DNA of 34,867 nt from an uncultured Clostridia bacterium. GTDB taxonomy: Bacteria > Bacillota > Clostridia > Christensenellales > Pumilibacteraceae. Every line of letters begins with the position of its first letter. Position 1 is the stretch's first letter. This document shows positions 24,868 through 32,621 of this stretch, piece by piece. The notes beneath the pieces were generated by a model that had not been told where the DNA came from, did no database searches, and saw nothing but the letters and a program-made list of their open reading frames with translations. Made by a program: the position numbers and the translations under genes. The stretch lies in assembly GCA_947086925.1 (NCBI GenBank), contig CAMUAL010000018.1, forward strand, positions 1 to 34,867, written 5' to 3'.

Positions 24868-25880
24868 AGAAGAAAGACAATTATTCGCTGACTGCCAAAG
24901 AGCGCAAAGCACTCAGACGGGGCGGCAACGAAAAGAAAATAGTAAGCCGCCGCGGAGAGCCTATTGCGTCTAATGCGGCGGAAACGCCCGTTGCCGTACC
25001 CGGCGAATCGGGAGCGGTTGCTACAAAGCGCAGAATTTGGGTGCCCGTAACCTGTGCGGTGGTGGCACTTGTTTTGATACTTACTGCGGTAATACTTCTT
25101 GTAATAGTGCCTACGTACAAAAGCAAGTATCCGCGTGCCGTCATTTATCTGAGCGACGGCAGACAGCTCACAATGACTATATGGGAAGACGAGTGTCCCA
25201 TAGCGGCAACGAACTTCATATTTTTGGCAAAGATAGGATTTTTCGACGGCACGATTATTTACGACGTTCACCACAACAACTCGACTGCGTCGGATAAAAT
25301 CGACCATAATTATATGCGTTTCGGAGCGTTTACCGATTACAGCTCCAATGCAACGCGATATACCGACGAGAAGTTTTTAAAAAGCATACCGCGCAGTATA
25401 TTCAACGTGGTAAACGTGGATTCTCAGTACAAGCCCGCCGCAAGCAGTAATTTATTCGGTTACAGACTGTTAAAAGACAGACTAAACGGTGCCGCCGCGG
25501 CAAGGTACATTAACCCGTACGTGGTTTCGTACAATATAGATAACTCGGCGGATTACGTTATAAATCTTGCGGAAAACAACACGGTTATAGACAGAGATTT
25601 GTTTACTTCCGCAACCTCGTCGCTTGTGGCTTTCGGCTCGTTCGACGACGAAGAATCTCAAAAAATACTCGATGAAATTTATTCGCGCGATACAATCGCA
25701 AATACGGGCATCGAAGGTGCTTTCGGTCTTACCGAGAGAATTTCGATTACAAAAATCAAACTTGTAAATCTTAACCGTAAAAAGTGGAAAAACTTCGAAT
25801 TTGTATCATATATGAAAACCGCATATAAAACAAGCGTGGATTCGGAAGGAAGTTCGGCTTTCAGCGCATGGCGCACATAA
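24864..25880 (+). CDS. Membrane-anchored cyclophilin-like protein, probably catalytically dead
   Basis: The protein is 338 aa. It has a basic, disordered N-terminus (about 1-55), a membrane helix at about 58-82, then an extracytoplasmic domain. The segment IYLSDGRQLTMTIWEDECPIAATNFIFLAKIGFFDGTIIYDVHH aligns by eye with the cyclophilin fold (the PxTVxNFxxLxxxGxYDGTxFHRV region). Where active cyclophilins have His-Arg (FHRV), this protein has Tyr-Asp (IYDV), so the catalytic Arg is missing. The following MIQGGD-type motif is also absent. It probably serves as a binding domain rather than an isomerase. The ATG overlaps the stop of the DUF975 gene. Confidence 0.75.
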   Translation: MKKKDNYSLTAKERKALRRGGNEKKIVSRRGEPIASNAAETPVAVPGESGAVATKRRIWVPVTCAVVALVLILTAVILLVIVPTYKSKYPRAVIYLSDGRQLTMTIWEDECPIAATNFIFLAKIGFFDGTIIYDVHHNNSTASDKIDHNYMRFGAFTDYSSNATRYTDEKFLKSIPRSIFNVVNVDSQYKPAASSNLFGYRLLKDRLNGAAAARYINPYVVSYNIDNSADYVINLAENNTVIDRDLFTSATSSLVAFGSFDDEESQKILDEIYSRDTIANTGIEGAFGLTERISITKIKLVNLNRKKWKNFEFVSYMKTAYKTSVDSEGSSAFSAWRT

Positions 25881-25906
25881 TGGCGCGTATTCCGGCGCGG
25901 AGTGCG

Positions 25907-25936
25907 TTGCAATAAGCAAAAACAATAAAGTATAAA
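25907..25936 (+). promoter_or_regulatory. Possible promoter of the following membrane protein gene
   Basis: TTGCAA (25907-25912), an 18-base spacer and TATAAA (25931-25936). The predicted start near 25943 gives a leader of about 40 bases containing GGGAGG. Confidence 0.5.
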
Positions 25937-25981
25937 ACAGAAAAAATTGTCTACCATTAACATACGGGAGGCAATTTTTTT

Positions 25982-26713
25982 ATGATAGGAATGATACTTC
26001 TTGCCGTTTTGGCGGTAGCTATATTTTTCGGCATTACCGATAAATTTTTCAGCAAAATGGGGGTTGCAAATTGGGTTGCGTTTTTGGCGGTGCTTGCGTT
26101 TGCGGTAGCCGCAGTATTTCCGCCGCTTATGGTGGGAACGGTCACTTTGTCGTATGCGGGATTCTTTCTGCCGCTTTTGCTCGGAATCGTGGCAATGTTC
26201 GGATTAGGCGCAAACAGCAGTTTACTGCGTGCAATAGTTGGCGCGCTTTCGGTAGCGGGAATAGTGCTTGCAACTCGAATAGCGTTTGTGCCGAGCAACT
26301 ACAATACGGCGATACCTTCTATACTTATAATCGGATTTGCGGCGGGAATAGCCGCGTATATAATCGGTCAGGGCAGACTTGCGGTTATGGCGTCATGCTT
26401 AATAGGAATAGTTATAGGCGACTTTATAACGTCTATGATTTTCAGATTCGCATTCGACGGCAACTATCTGTTAACGCTTGGTCAGAACGGCATATTCGAT
26501 ACAATCGTGCTTTCCTTGATTGTTGGAGAAGTAACTCTTGTTGCGGCAAATGCGGTCATAAAATCCGTTCGGCGCAGGACAGCCGAAGTTCCGTCGCATG
26601 CGGCAATTCAAATCGAAGCGGCGGAAGATACTCCGCTGGATAAAACGCAAATTGTGCCGCCCGACGAGGACGACGACCTTTACGACGAATATTTTAACGA
26701 CGATATAGATTGA
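25982..26713 (+). CDS. Polytopic membrane protein, possibly DUF1614-like
   Basis: The protein is 243 aa. About six to seven hydrophobic helices fill residues 2-190, starting MIGMILLAVLAVAIFFG and containing a KMGVANWVAFLAVLAFAVAAVFPPL segment. A basic KSVRRR turn marks the cytoplasmic side, and the last 45 residues are acidic (PPDEDDDLYDEY). The pattern of an N-terminal helix followed by a small-residue-rich core is reminiscent of DUF1614 proteins, but I am not sure. GGGAGG at 25966-25971 is the ribosome site. It is followed by an intrinsic terminator and is probably monocistronic. Confidence 0.8.
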   Translation: MIGMILLAVLAVAIFFGITDKFFSKMGVANWVAFLAVLAFAVAAVFPPLMVGTVTLSYAGFFLPLLLGIVAMFGLGANSSLLRAIVGALSVAGIVLATRIAFVPSNYNTAIPSILIIGFAAGIAAYIIGQGRLAVMASCLIGIVIGDFITSMIFRFAFDGNYLLTLGQNGIFDTIVLSLIVGEVTLVAANAVIKSVRRRTAEVPSHAAIQIEAAEDTPLDKTQIVPPDEDDDLYDEYFNDDID

Positions 26714-26731
26714 CATATATGATTATGCCGA

Positions 26732-26761
26732 GGCGGATTTAATGGACAATCCGTCTTTTTT
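26732..26761 (+). terminator. Intrinsic terminator overlapping the next promoter
   Basis: GGCGGATT (26732-26739) pairs with AATCCGTC (26748-26755, one G-U) around an 8-base loop and is followed by six T. The -35 TGGACA of the downstream promoter lies in the loop and the first base of the right arm. Confidence 0.8.
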
Positions 26762-26771
26762 GTGCTACAAT
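26743..26771 (+). promoter_or_regulatory. Promoter abutting the DUF512 gene start
   Basis: TGGACA (26743-26748), a 17-base spacer and TACAAT (26766-26771) with an extended -10 TG at 26763. Eight bases separate it from the ATG at 26780. Confidence 0.75.
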
Positions 26772-26779
26772 TATGCGGT

Positions 26780-28069
26780 ATGAAAATTTCGGCTGTAACA
26801 AAGGGAAGCATAGGCGACGAGCTTAATATAAAGGCAGGCGACGAATTAAAGGCGTTTGACGGTTTTCCCGTGCTCGACGTGCTCGATTACGATTATTACA
26901 ACAGCCGCGAAAATTTTACAATGCGCATTAAAACCGACTCGGAAACCGTTGACTATGAAATCGAAAAAGACGAAGACGAGGATTTGGGATTCGAGCTCAA
27001 CCGCGAGATTCCCGTGCGCTCGTGCCGCAACAACTGTCTGTTTTGCTTTGTCGATCAGCTTCCGAAAGAGGAACTCAGAAGCACGCTCAGAGTAAAAGAC
27101 GACGATTACCGCCACAGCTTTATTTTCGGAAATTACGTAACGCTGACCAACGTATCCGACCGCGAGCTCGACCGCATAATACGGTTAAGGCTTTCGCCGC
27201 TTTACGTAAGCGTTCATTCGTCCGATACAAAGCTGCGCAGTAAGTTGCTCGGCACCGACGGACAGAAAACCGCGATTCCCGATATAATGAGTCAGCTTAT
27301 TAAACTTCACGGCGGCGGAATAAAGATTCATGCGCAAATAGTTTACTGTCCCGGTTTTAACGACGACCTCGATAAAACCGTTGCCGACATATCGCCGTAT
27401 ACTGAGAGCCTTGCCGTTGTGCCGGTAGGTCTTACGCGCAACTGCAATCCGATTATAAATAAGGTGGATAAGAAAAGCGCGGAAAAGGTGATAGAAGTAG
27501 TTACAAAGTGGCAAAACAAGCTTTTATCTAAGCGTGGCACAAGATACGTATTTGCCGCCGACGAGTTTTATTTAAAGGCGGAACGCGATATTCCGCCGTA
27601 CGGTGATTACGAGGACTTTTGGCAAATTGAAAACGGCATAGGGCTCGTAGCGGCATTCAGACACGAATTCGACCGTGCGCTGAATTTATATAAAGAAGGT
27701 TACGTAGGCGAGGCGAGCATTGCAACGGGCGAATCGGCGTATCCTATTATAAGCGAGTGCGCAAAGCGGCTTACCGAAAAGTTCGGAGGAACTCTGAACG
27801 TATACAAAATCACAAACAGGTTTTTCGGCGATTCGGTTACGGTAGCGGGGCTTATAGTCGGCAAGGATTTAAGCGAGCAGTTAGCGGGCAAACCGCTCGG
27901 CAACAGGCTAATACTGCCGCGCATAATGTTACGCGAGTTCGGCGACGTGTTTTTAGACGGCTACACGGTGGAAAGACTCGGACGCGAACTTAAAATCAAA
28001 ATACAAATAATTCAACCCGACGGAGAAAGTTTCGTTCGGGAAATAATCGGAGCGAAAGAAAATGGCTAA
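26780..28069 (+). CDS. DUF512 family PDZ and radical-SAM-like protein
   Basis: The protein is 429 aa. The N-terminal 60 residues form a PDZ-like domain (ISAVTKGSIGDELNIKAGDELKAFDG). Then comes the radical-SAM-type Fe-S motif Cys-x3-Cys-x2-Cys (RSCRNNCLFCFVDQLPK) and a TIM-barrel-like core with GNYVTLTNVSDRELDRI and LYVSVHSSD. The family is widespread in Clostridia beside der; its reaction is unknown. I chose ATG 26780 because the alternative GTG at 26762 lies within the promoter. No Shine-Dalgarno sequence is present. The 3' end overlaps der by eight bases. Confidence 0.93.
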   Translation: MKISAVTKGSIGDELNIKAGDELKAFDGFPVLDVLDYDYYNSRENFTMRIKTDSETVDYEIEKDEDEDLGFELNREIPVRSCRNNCLFCFVDQLPKEELRSTLRVKDDDYRHSFIFGNYVTLTNVSDRELDRIIRLRLSPLYVSVHSSDTKLRSKLLGTDGQKTAIPDIMSQLIKLHGGGIKIHAQIVYCPGFNDDLDKTVADISPYTESLAVVPVGLTRNCNPIINKVDKKSAEKVIEVVTKWQNKLLSKRGTRYVFAADEFYLKAERDIPPYGDYEDFWQIENGIGLVAAFRHEFDRALNLYKEGYVGEASIATGESAYPIISECAKRLTEKFGGTLNVYKITNRFFGDSVTVAGLIVGKDLSEQLAGKPLGNRLILPRIMLREFGDVFLDGYTVERLGRELKIKIQIIQPDGESFVREIIGAKENG

Positions 28070-29381
28070 ACCACTTGTTGCCGTTGTCGGGCGACCCAAC
28101 GTAGGCAAATCGACGTTTTTCAATAAGATATGCGGCAAGCGCATTTCAATAATCAAAGATACGCCCGGCGTTACGCGCGATTACATAGTTGCCGATGCCG
28201 AATGGTGCGGGGTGGAATTTACGCTTATAGACACGGGCGGAATCGACCTCAGAACAAACGACCCCATGGGCAAACACATATTAAGCCAGGCGCGCGTAGC
28301 AATGGATATGGCGGACGTGATTCTGTTTTTCACCGACGCCAAAAGCGGTATAGTTTCAACCGATTACGAAGTTGCCGATATGTTGCGCTCGTGCGGCAGA
28401 CCCGTTTTGCTTACCGTAAATAAGCTCGATAACTTCGAAACCGAAAAGCTTTACGACTTTTACGAGCTTGGACTCGGCGAGCCCGTTCCCATATCGTGCG
28501 AGCAGTCGAAAGGGCTCGGCGACCTTCTCGACGAAATAGTAAAGCTGTTACCCAAGCGCGATACGTCGGCTGAAAGTCGGGCGGTAAGTATAGCAATTGT
28601 GGGAAAACCCAACGTGGGCAAATCGTCGCTTACCAACAAGCTTTTGGGCTTTAACCGCGTTATTGTGAGCGATGTTGCGGGCACTACGCGCGACGCGATA
28701 GATACGCCTTTTAAATACAACGGCAAGGATTATATTCTAATCGACACGGCGGGTATGCGTCGCAAGCGCAGTATCGACGACGAGAGCGTCGAAAGTTACA
28801 GCGTTTTGCGTTCTCTTGCGGCGGTAAAGCGCGCCGATATTGTTTTAATAGTATTCGATGCAAGCGAGGAGTTGTCGGAACAGGACGTTAAGGTTGCGGG
28901 CTTTGTGCACGAACAGGGTAAGCCGAGCGTAATACTCGTAAACAAATGGGACACGGTTGAAAAGGATTCGTTTACCGTAAACAAATTCAACGAGAAAATA
29001 GCAACCGACCTTGCGTTTATGAGCTATCACAAAACGCTTTACATTTCGGCAAAAACGGGACTCAGGGTTGATAAGGTTATCGAATACGCCGAGCAGTCGT
29101 ATGCAAATTCGAGCAAGAGAATTTCCACGGGAACACTGAACGACATTATAAGCGAGGCGGTTGCAATGAACGAGCCGCCGACTTTGTCGGGGCGCAGGCT
29201 TAAAATATATTATGCGACGCAAGCCGAAACCAACCCGCCTAAATTCGTATTTTTCGTAAACGACGATAAGCTTGTTCATTTTTCGTATAAGCGTTATTTG
29301 GAGAACCGCCTGCGAGCGGCTCTCGATTTCGGCGGCACGCCTATTTCGCTTGTGTTCAATAAAAAGAAAGAGGACTTGTAA
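28062..29381 (+). CDS. der: Double-GTPase ribosome assembly factor Der (EngA)
   Basis: Acts in 50S ribosomal subunit maturation. The protein is 439 aa. It has two tandem G domains, with GRPNVGKST at 10-18 and GKPNVGKSS at 181-189, each with DTxG and NKxD motifs (NKLD and NKWD). The C-terminal KH-like domain follows and contains PPTLSGRRLKIYYATQ, which is typical. The start overlaps the end of the DUF512 gene, with CGGAG at 28048-28052 as ribosome site. plsY begins directly after its stop. Confidence 0.97.
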   Translation: MAKPLVAVVGRPNVGKSTFFNKICGKRISIIKDTPGVTRDYIVADAEWCGVEFTLIDTGGIDLRTNDPMGKHILSQARVAMDMADVILFFTDAKSGIVSTDYEVADMLRSCGRPVLLTVNKLDNFETEKLYDFYELGLGEPVPISCEQSKGLGDLLDEIVKLLPKRDTSAESRAVSIAIVGKPNVGKSSLTNKLLGFNRVIVSDVAGTTRDAIDTPFKYNGKDYILIDTAGMRRKRSIDDESVESYSVLRSLAAVKRADIVLIVFDASEELSEQDVKVAGFVHEQGKPSVILVNKWDTVEKDSFTVNKFNEKIATDLAFMSYHKTLYISAKTGLRVDKVIEYAEQSYANSSKRISTGTLNDIISEAVAMNEPPTLSGRRLKIYYATQAETNPPKFVFFVNDDKLVHFSYKRYLENRLRAALDFGGTPISLVFNKKKEDL

Positions 29382-30047
29382 ATGCTCATATACGTAATTA
29401 AAATAGCCGCAGTCGCTTTGGGAGCGTATTTGATAGGGAACTTCAATTCGGCGATAACCATATCAAAGTTAAAGGGCAGAGATATACGCAAATTCGGAAG
29501 CGGGAATCCCGGAACAATGAATATGTTTCGTGCGTTCGGAAAGCTTATAGGAGTGCTTACGCTTGTGCTCGATGCTCTTAAAGGCGCGCTTCCTTGTGTT
29601 ATCGGATGGATTATATGCGGCGATAAAATAGGTTTCGGCGCGGATAAAATCGGCTTGTATGTGGGTGCGCTTTGCGTAATAATAGGACATATATTTCCCG
29701 TGTTCTATAAATTTCACGGCGGTAAAGGCATAGCGAGCTCGGTTGGTGTCTGCCTTGTGCTTAATTGGTGGGCAACGCTCATTTCGTTTACCATAGGCGC
29801 ATTGTTCCTTATTTTCACGCACATAGGGTCGATTACGTCGTTTATCATAATTTCGTTTCCCATTGCGCTCAATGCGTTTTCGCTGTCTAATCAGGGCGGA
29901 AACCTTGCTTGTTTGATACTGCTGTTCTCGCTATTCATGCTTACACTTTTTGCGCACATAAAAAACGTGATAAAACTGTACTCGGGGAGCGAGCGCAAAG
30001 TGATACTGTTTAAAAGGAAAAAAGTCAAAACGGCGGAAGTAAAATAA
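29382..30047 (+). CDS. plsY: Glycerol-3-phosphate acyltransferase PlsY
   Basis: An integral membrane enzyme that transfers an acyl group from acyl-phosphate to glycerol-3-phosphate, the first step of phospholipid synthesis. The protein is 221 aa. It has a hydrophobic multi-helix profile and the family motifs KFGSGNPGTMNMFRAFGK and KFHGGKGIASSVG. AAAGAGGA at 29367-29374 serves the ATG, which touches the der stop codon. The tail is Lys/Arg-rich. It ends the DUF512-der-plsY operon at a strong terminator. Confidence 0.96.
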   Translation: MLIYVIKIAAVALGAYLIGNFNSAITISKLKGRDIRKFGSGNPGTMNMFRAFGKLIGVLTLVLDALKGALPCVIGWIICGDKIGFGADKIGLYVGALCVIIGHIFPVFYKFHGGKGIASSVGVCLVLNWWATLISFTIGALFLIFTHIGSITSFIIISFPIALNAFSLSNQGGNLACLILLFSLFMLTLFAHIKNVIKLYSGSERKVILFKRKKVKTAEVK

Positions 30048-30055
30048 AACGATAT

Positions 30056-30084
30056 AAGCGGCACTGCAAAATGCCGCTTTTTTT
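30056..30084 (+). terminator. Intrinsic terminator after plsY
   Basis: AAGCGGCA (30056-30063) pairs perfectly with TGCCGCTT (30072-30079) around an 8-base loop, with a T tract to 30084. Confidence 0.92.
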
Positions 30085-30087
30085 CAT

Positions 30088-30118
30088 GTCATAAAAGCGG
30101 GTTGTCTTCTCATATACT
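30088..30118 (+). promoter_or_regulatory. Candidate sigma-E promoter of spoIVA
   Basis: GTCATAAA (30088-30095) and CATATACT (30111-30118), 15 bases apart. This resembles Bacillus sigma-E promoters (-35 around TCATATT, -10 CATACANT). spoIVA is a classic sigma-E target, and sigE is in this window. Confidence 0.55.
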
Positions 30119-30152
30119 CTAATATCAAGTCATTTAAAGGAGACTGCAATAT

Positions 30153-31634
30153 ATGGAAGAATTCGATATCTACAACGATATCAGAAGCCGAACTGGCGGT
30201 GACATATACGTTGGAGTGGTAGGACCCGTGCGAGCCGGCAAATCTACGTTTATTACAAACTTTATGGAAAAGTTGGTTGTTCCGAAAGTGGAGAACAAGC
30301 ACGTGTTGGAGCGCATGAAAGACGAGTTGCCGCAAAGCGCGAACGGCAAAACGATTATGACCACTCAGCCCAAATTCGTTCCCAACGAGGCCGTGAGTAT
30401 ATCTGTTGCCGAAAATGTTGACGTAAAAGTCCGCCTTGTGGACTGCGTTGGCTATATGGTTGACGGAGCAACGGGGCACATGGACGGAGAAAAGCCGCGC
30501 ATGGTTAAGACTCCGTGGAGCGATGATGAAATTTCGTTTACCGACGCCGCCGATATAGGCACGCGCAAGGTAATAAGCGACCATTCCACCATAGGAGTGG
30601 TTATGACTACCGACGGTTCGATTGCAACCGAATTGCCCCGCGCGGCATACGTAGCGGCGGAAGAACGTGCAATTAACGAGCTTAAAGAGCTTAATAAGCC
30701 GTTTGTAATCGTGCTTAATTCCACCGTTCCCTCATCTAAGGAAACGCTTAAACTAGCCGCCGCTCTCGAAGAAAAATACGCAACACCCGTTATGTCTTTG
30801 GATGTTCTCAATCTTACGGCGCAGGATATTACGAATCTGTTCGAAAAGGTTTTAATGGAATTTCCGTTAATGGATATAGAAGTTAAAATCAGCAAATGGT
30901 TGCAGGCATTGCCGTTAGAGGACGGCATTATCCGTTCGCTTGTAGACGAGTTGGTTGCGTCGAGCGAATCTATGCGTCGCATGGCGGACTACAAAAAGCC
31001 GGAAGACCTGTTTGCCGATTCCGATGCGTTTTTGCAACCGCAAATCGATAGTGTAGAGCTTGACAAAGGAAAGGTTACTTATTCGGTCAATGCCCGTCCC
31101 GAACTTTTCTACCGCGCGCTCGGCGAGCAGTGCGGAATGGAAATTTCCGACGATTTCGCTCTTATGGCTCATATAAAATCGCTGGTGCATGCAAAAAAAG
31201 AGTACGATAAGCTTGCCGAAGCGTTGGAACAAGTAAAAGAAACGGGCTACGGCGTCGTTACTCCCACAATGGACGAAATGACGCTCGAAGAACCGCAGAT
31301 GGTTAAACAAGGCTCGCGTTTCGGAGTGCGTCTTCGTGCGTCCGCGCCAAGTTTGCACATAATGAGAGTGGATATTCAAACCGAGGTAAATCCCGTAGTG
31401 GGAACGGAACAGCAAAGCGAGGACCTTGTTAAATACCTTATGAGCGAATTCGAGAACGACCCGAAAGGCATTTGGGAAACCAATATGTTCGGAAAGTCGC
31501 TCCACATGCTCGTAAAAGAAGGGCTTAATAACAAGCTCACCGCGATGCCCGACGAAACGCAGAAAAAAATGCGAAAAACTCTTTCGCGCATAGTAAACGA
31601 GGGCAAGGGCGGAATAATCTGCATACTTTTGTAA
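30153..31634 (+). CDS. spoIVA: Stage IV sporulation protein A, coat basement ATPase
   Basis: A mother-cell ATPase that polymerises on the forespore surface as the base of the spore coat and is needed for cortex formation. The protein is 493 aa, nearly the same length as in Bacillus (492). It has the Walker A motif GPVRAGKST, DELPQSANGKTIMTTQPKFVPNEA-type conservation, VRLVDCVGYMVDGATGH, GTRKVISDHSTIGVV, and the C-terminal end NEGKGGIICILL. AAAGGAG at 30136-30142 is the ribosome site. It is monocistronic, between terminators at 30056 and 31755. Confidence 0.98.
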   Translation: MEEFDIYNDIRSRTGGDIYVGVVGPVRAGKSTFITNFMEKLVVPKVENKHVLERMKDELPQSANGKTIMTTQPKFVPNEAVSISVAENVDVKVRLVDCVGYMVDGATGHMDGEKPRMVKTPWSDDEISFTDAADIGTRKVISDHSTIGVVMTTDGSIATELPRAAYVAAEERAINELKELNKPFVIVLNSTVPSSKETLKLAAALEEKYATPVMSLDVLNLTAQDITNLFEKVLMEFPLMDIEVKISKWLQALPLEDGIIRSLVDELVASSESMRRMADYKKPEDLFADSDAFLQPQIDSVELDKGKVTYSVNARPELFYRALGEQCGMEISDDFALMAHIKSLVHAKKEYDKLAEALEQVKETGYGVVTPTMDEMTLEEPQMVKQGSRFGVRLRASAPSLHIMRVDIQTEVNPVVGTEQQSEDLVKYLMSEFENDPKGIWETNMFGKSLHMLVKEGLNNKLTAMPDETQKKMRKTLSRIVNEGKGGIICILL

Positions 31635-31754
31635 ACCGCAATGCAAAAATACATTAAATGCAATACAAAACCGACCCGCATTAAGGGACGTGTTAAATAG
31701 GAAATTTATAAAAACAGAATTTTAATCGGCATATGACTTAAAATGTGAGTCAAA

Positions 31755-31785
31755 AAAACAGGACTTCGATTTGAAGTTCTGTTTT
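31755..31785 (+). terminator. Intrinsic terminator after spoIVA
   Basis: A 13-bp stem, AAAACAGGACTTC (31755-31767) with GAAGTTCTGTTTT (31773-31785, one G-U), has a 5-base loop. The flanking A and T tracts make it suitable for both directions. Confidence 0.88.
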
Positions 31786-31987
31786 GCTTATTTGATTGGT
31801 AAGGCAAATCCGCAATATCCATTTTAACCGATAATGTGAAATTTACATTGTTGCTGTAAAAGTTTCTTGCGCTGTCGGAAAGATTAAGATTGTTTACCGA
31901 CATATATGTTTCTACGGCGGCAACGGCATTGTATTTATTGCAAGCGAATTTTTAAAATTCGGGTAAATTTACAGCGCCGTCAACCGA

Positions 31988-32016
31988 TTGCATTTTTTAC
32001 ATAGGGGTGTTATAAT
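31988..32016 (+). promoter_or_regulatory. Extended -10 promoter abutting the rdgB start
   Basis: TATAAT (32011-32016) with extended TG at 32008 and a weak TTGCAT 17 bases upstream. Six bases separate it from the ATG at 32023. Confidence 0.68.
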
Positions 32017-32022
32017 GGTGTC

Positions 32023-32610
32023 ATGGATAAATTGATTGTAGCAAGCAAAAACAAAGGTAAGCTTAAAGAAGTCGCCGAAATTTTAAGCGGCATATTCGAA
32101 GTCGTGCCTATGTCGGAGGTGGGAATAGACGCCGACATCGAGGAGAACGGCGAAACTTTTCCCGACAACGCTTTAATAAAGGCGCGCTATGTATTCGCCC
32201 GCACGGGACTTGCCGCGCTCAGCGACGACAGCGGTTTGTGCGTTGACGCGCTCGGCGGTGCGCCGGGGGTGTATTCGGCGCGCTATTCGGGCGACCACGG
32301 AAACGACAAAGCCAACAACGAATTACTTTTGTTTAATTTAAAGGGCGTAGAAAGCCGTAAGGCGCGTTTTATCAGCGCGGTTGCCTTGGTGTGCGACAAA
32401 GGCGAATTTGTCGCTACGGGCACGGTTGAGGGGCATATTTTGCATGCCGAGGAGGGGAGCGGCGGCTTTGGATACGACCCGCTCTTTTACTGCGACGAAA
32501 TAGGCAAATCGTTCGGGATAGCAACTGCGGAAGAAAAAAATTCGGTAAGTCACCGCAGCCGCGCACTGCATAATTTGGTAGCGCAAATCAAAAAATCGGG
32601 CAAGTTTTAA
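32023..32610 (+). CDS. rdgB: Non-canonical purine NTP pyrophosphatase (RdgB/HAM1 family)
   Basis: Hydrolyses dITP, ITP and XTP to monophosphates and so keeps damaged purines out of DNA. The protein is 195 aa, the usual length. Visible motifs are the N-terminal ASKNKGKLKEV, ETFPDNALIKA, LSDDSGLCVDALGGAPGVYSAR, GSGGFGYDPLFY and SHRSRAL. The ATG at 32023 lies six bases after TATAAT, so a leaderless start is likely; AGGGGTG at 32003 is too far upstream to be a normal ribosome site. The phosphodiesterase gene follows after 11 bases. Confidence 0.96.
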   Translation: MDKLIVASKNKGKLKEVAEILSGIFEVVPMSEVGIDADIEENGETFPDNALIKARYVFARTGLAALSDDSGLCVDALGGAPGVYSARYSGDHGNDKANNELLLFNLKGVESRKARFISAVALVCDKGEFVATGTVEGHILHAEEGSGGFGYDPLFYCDEIGKSFGIATAEEKNSVSHRSRALHNLVAQIKKSGKF

Positions 32611-32621
32611 GGACCGAAAAT

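Larger units (their letters stand above)
31635..32022. other. Intergenic region between spoIVA and rdgB (388 bases)
   Basis: It holds the spoIVA terminator (31755-31785), a perfect 8+8 inverted repeat CGAATTTT/AAAATTCG at 31945-31961 with a one-base centre, and the rdgB promoter at the end. Minus-strand frame 31706-31951 is open and reads like protein in part (see findings), but it has no ribosome site, spans the terminator, and is not called as a gene. Confidence 0.7.

Noticed and set aside
23926..24912. Minus-strand frame of 328 aa opposite the DUF975 gene tail
   Set aside because: A shadow of the disordered Arg/Glu/Ser tail; the plus frame has overlapping start-stop coupling with its neighbour and a promoter.
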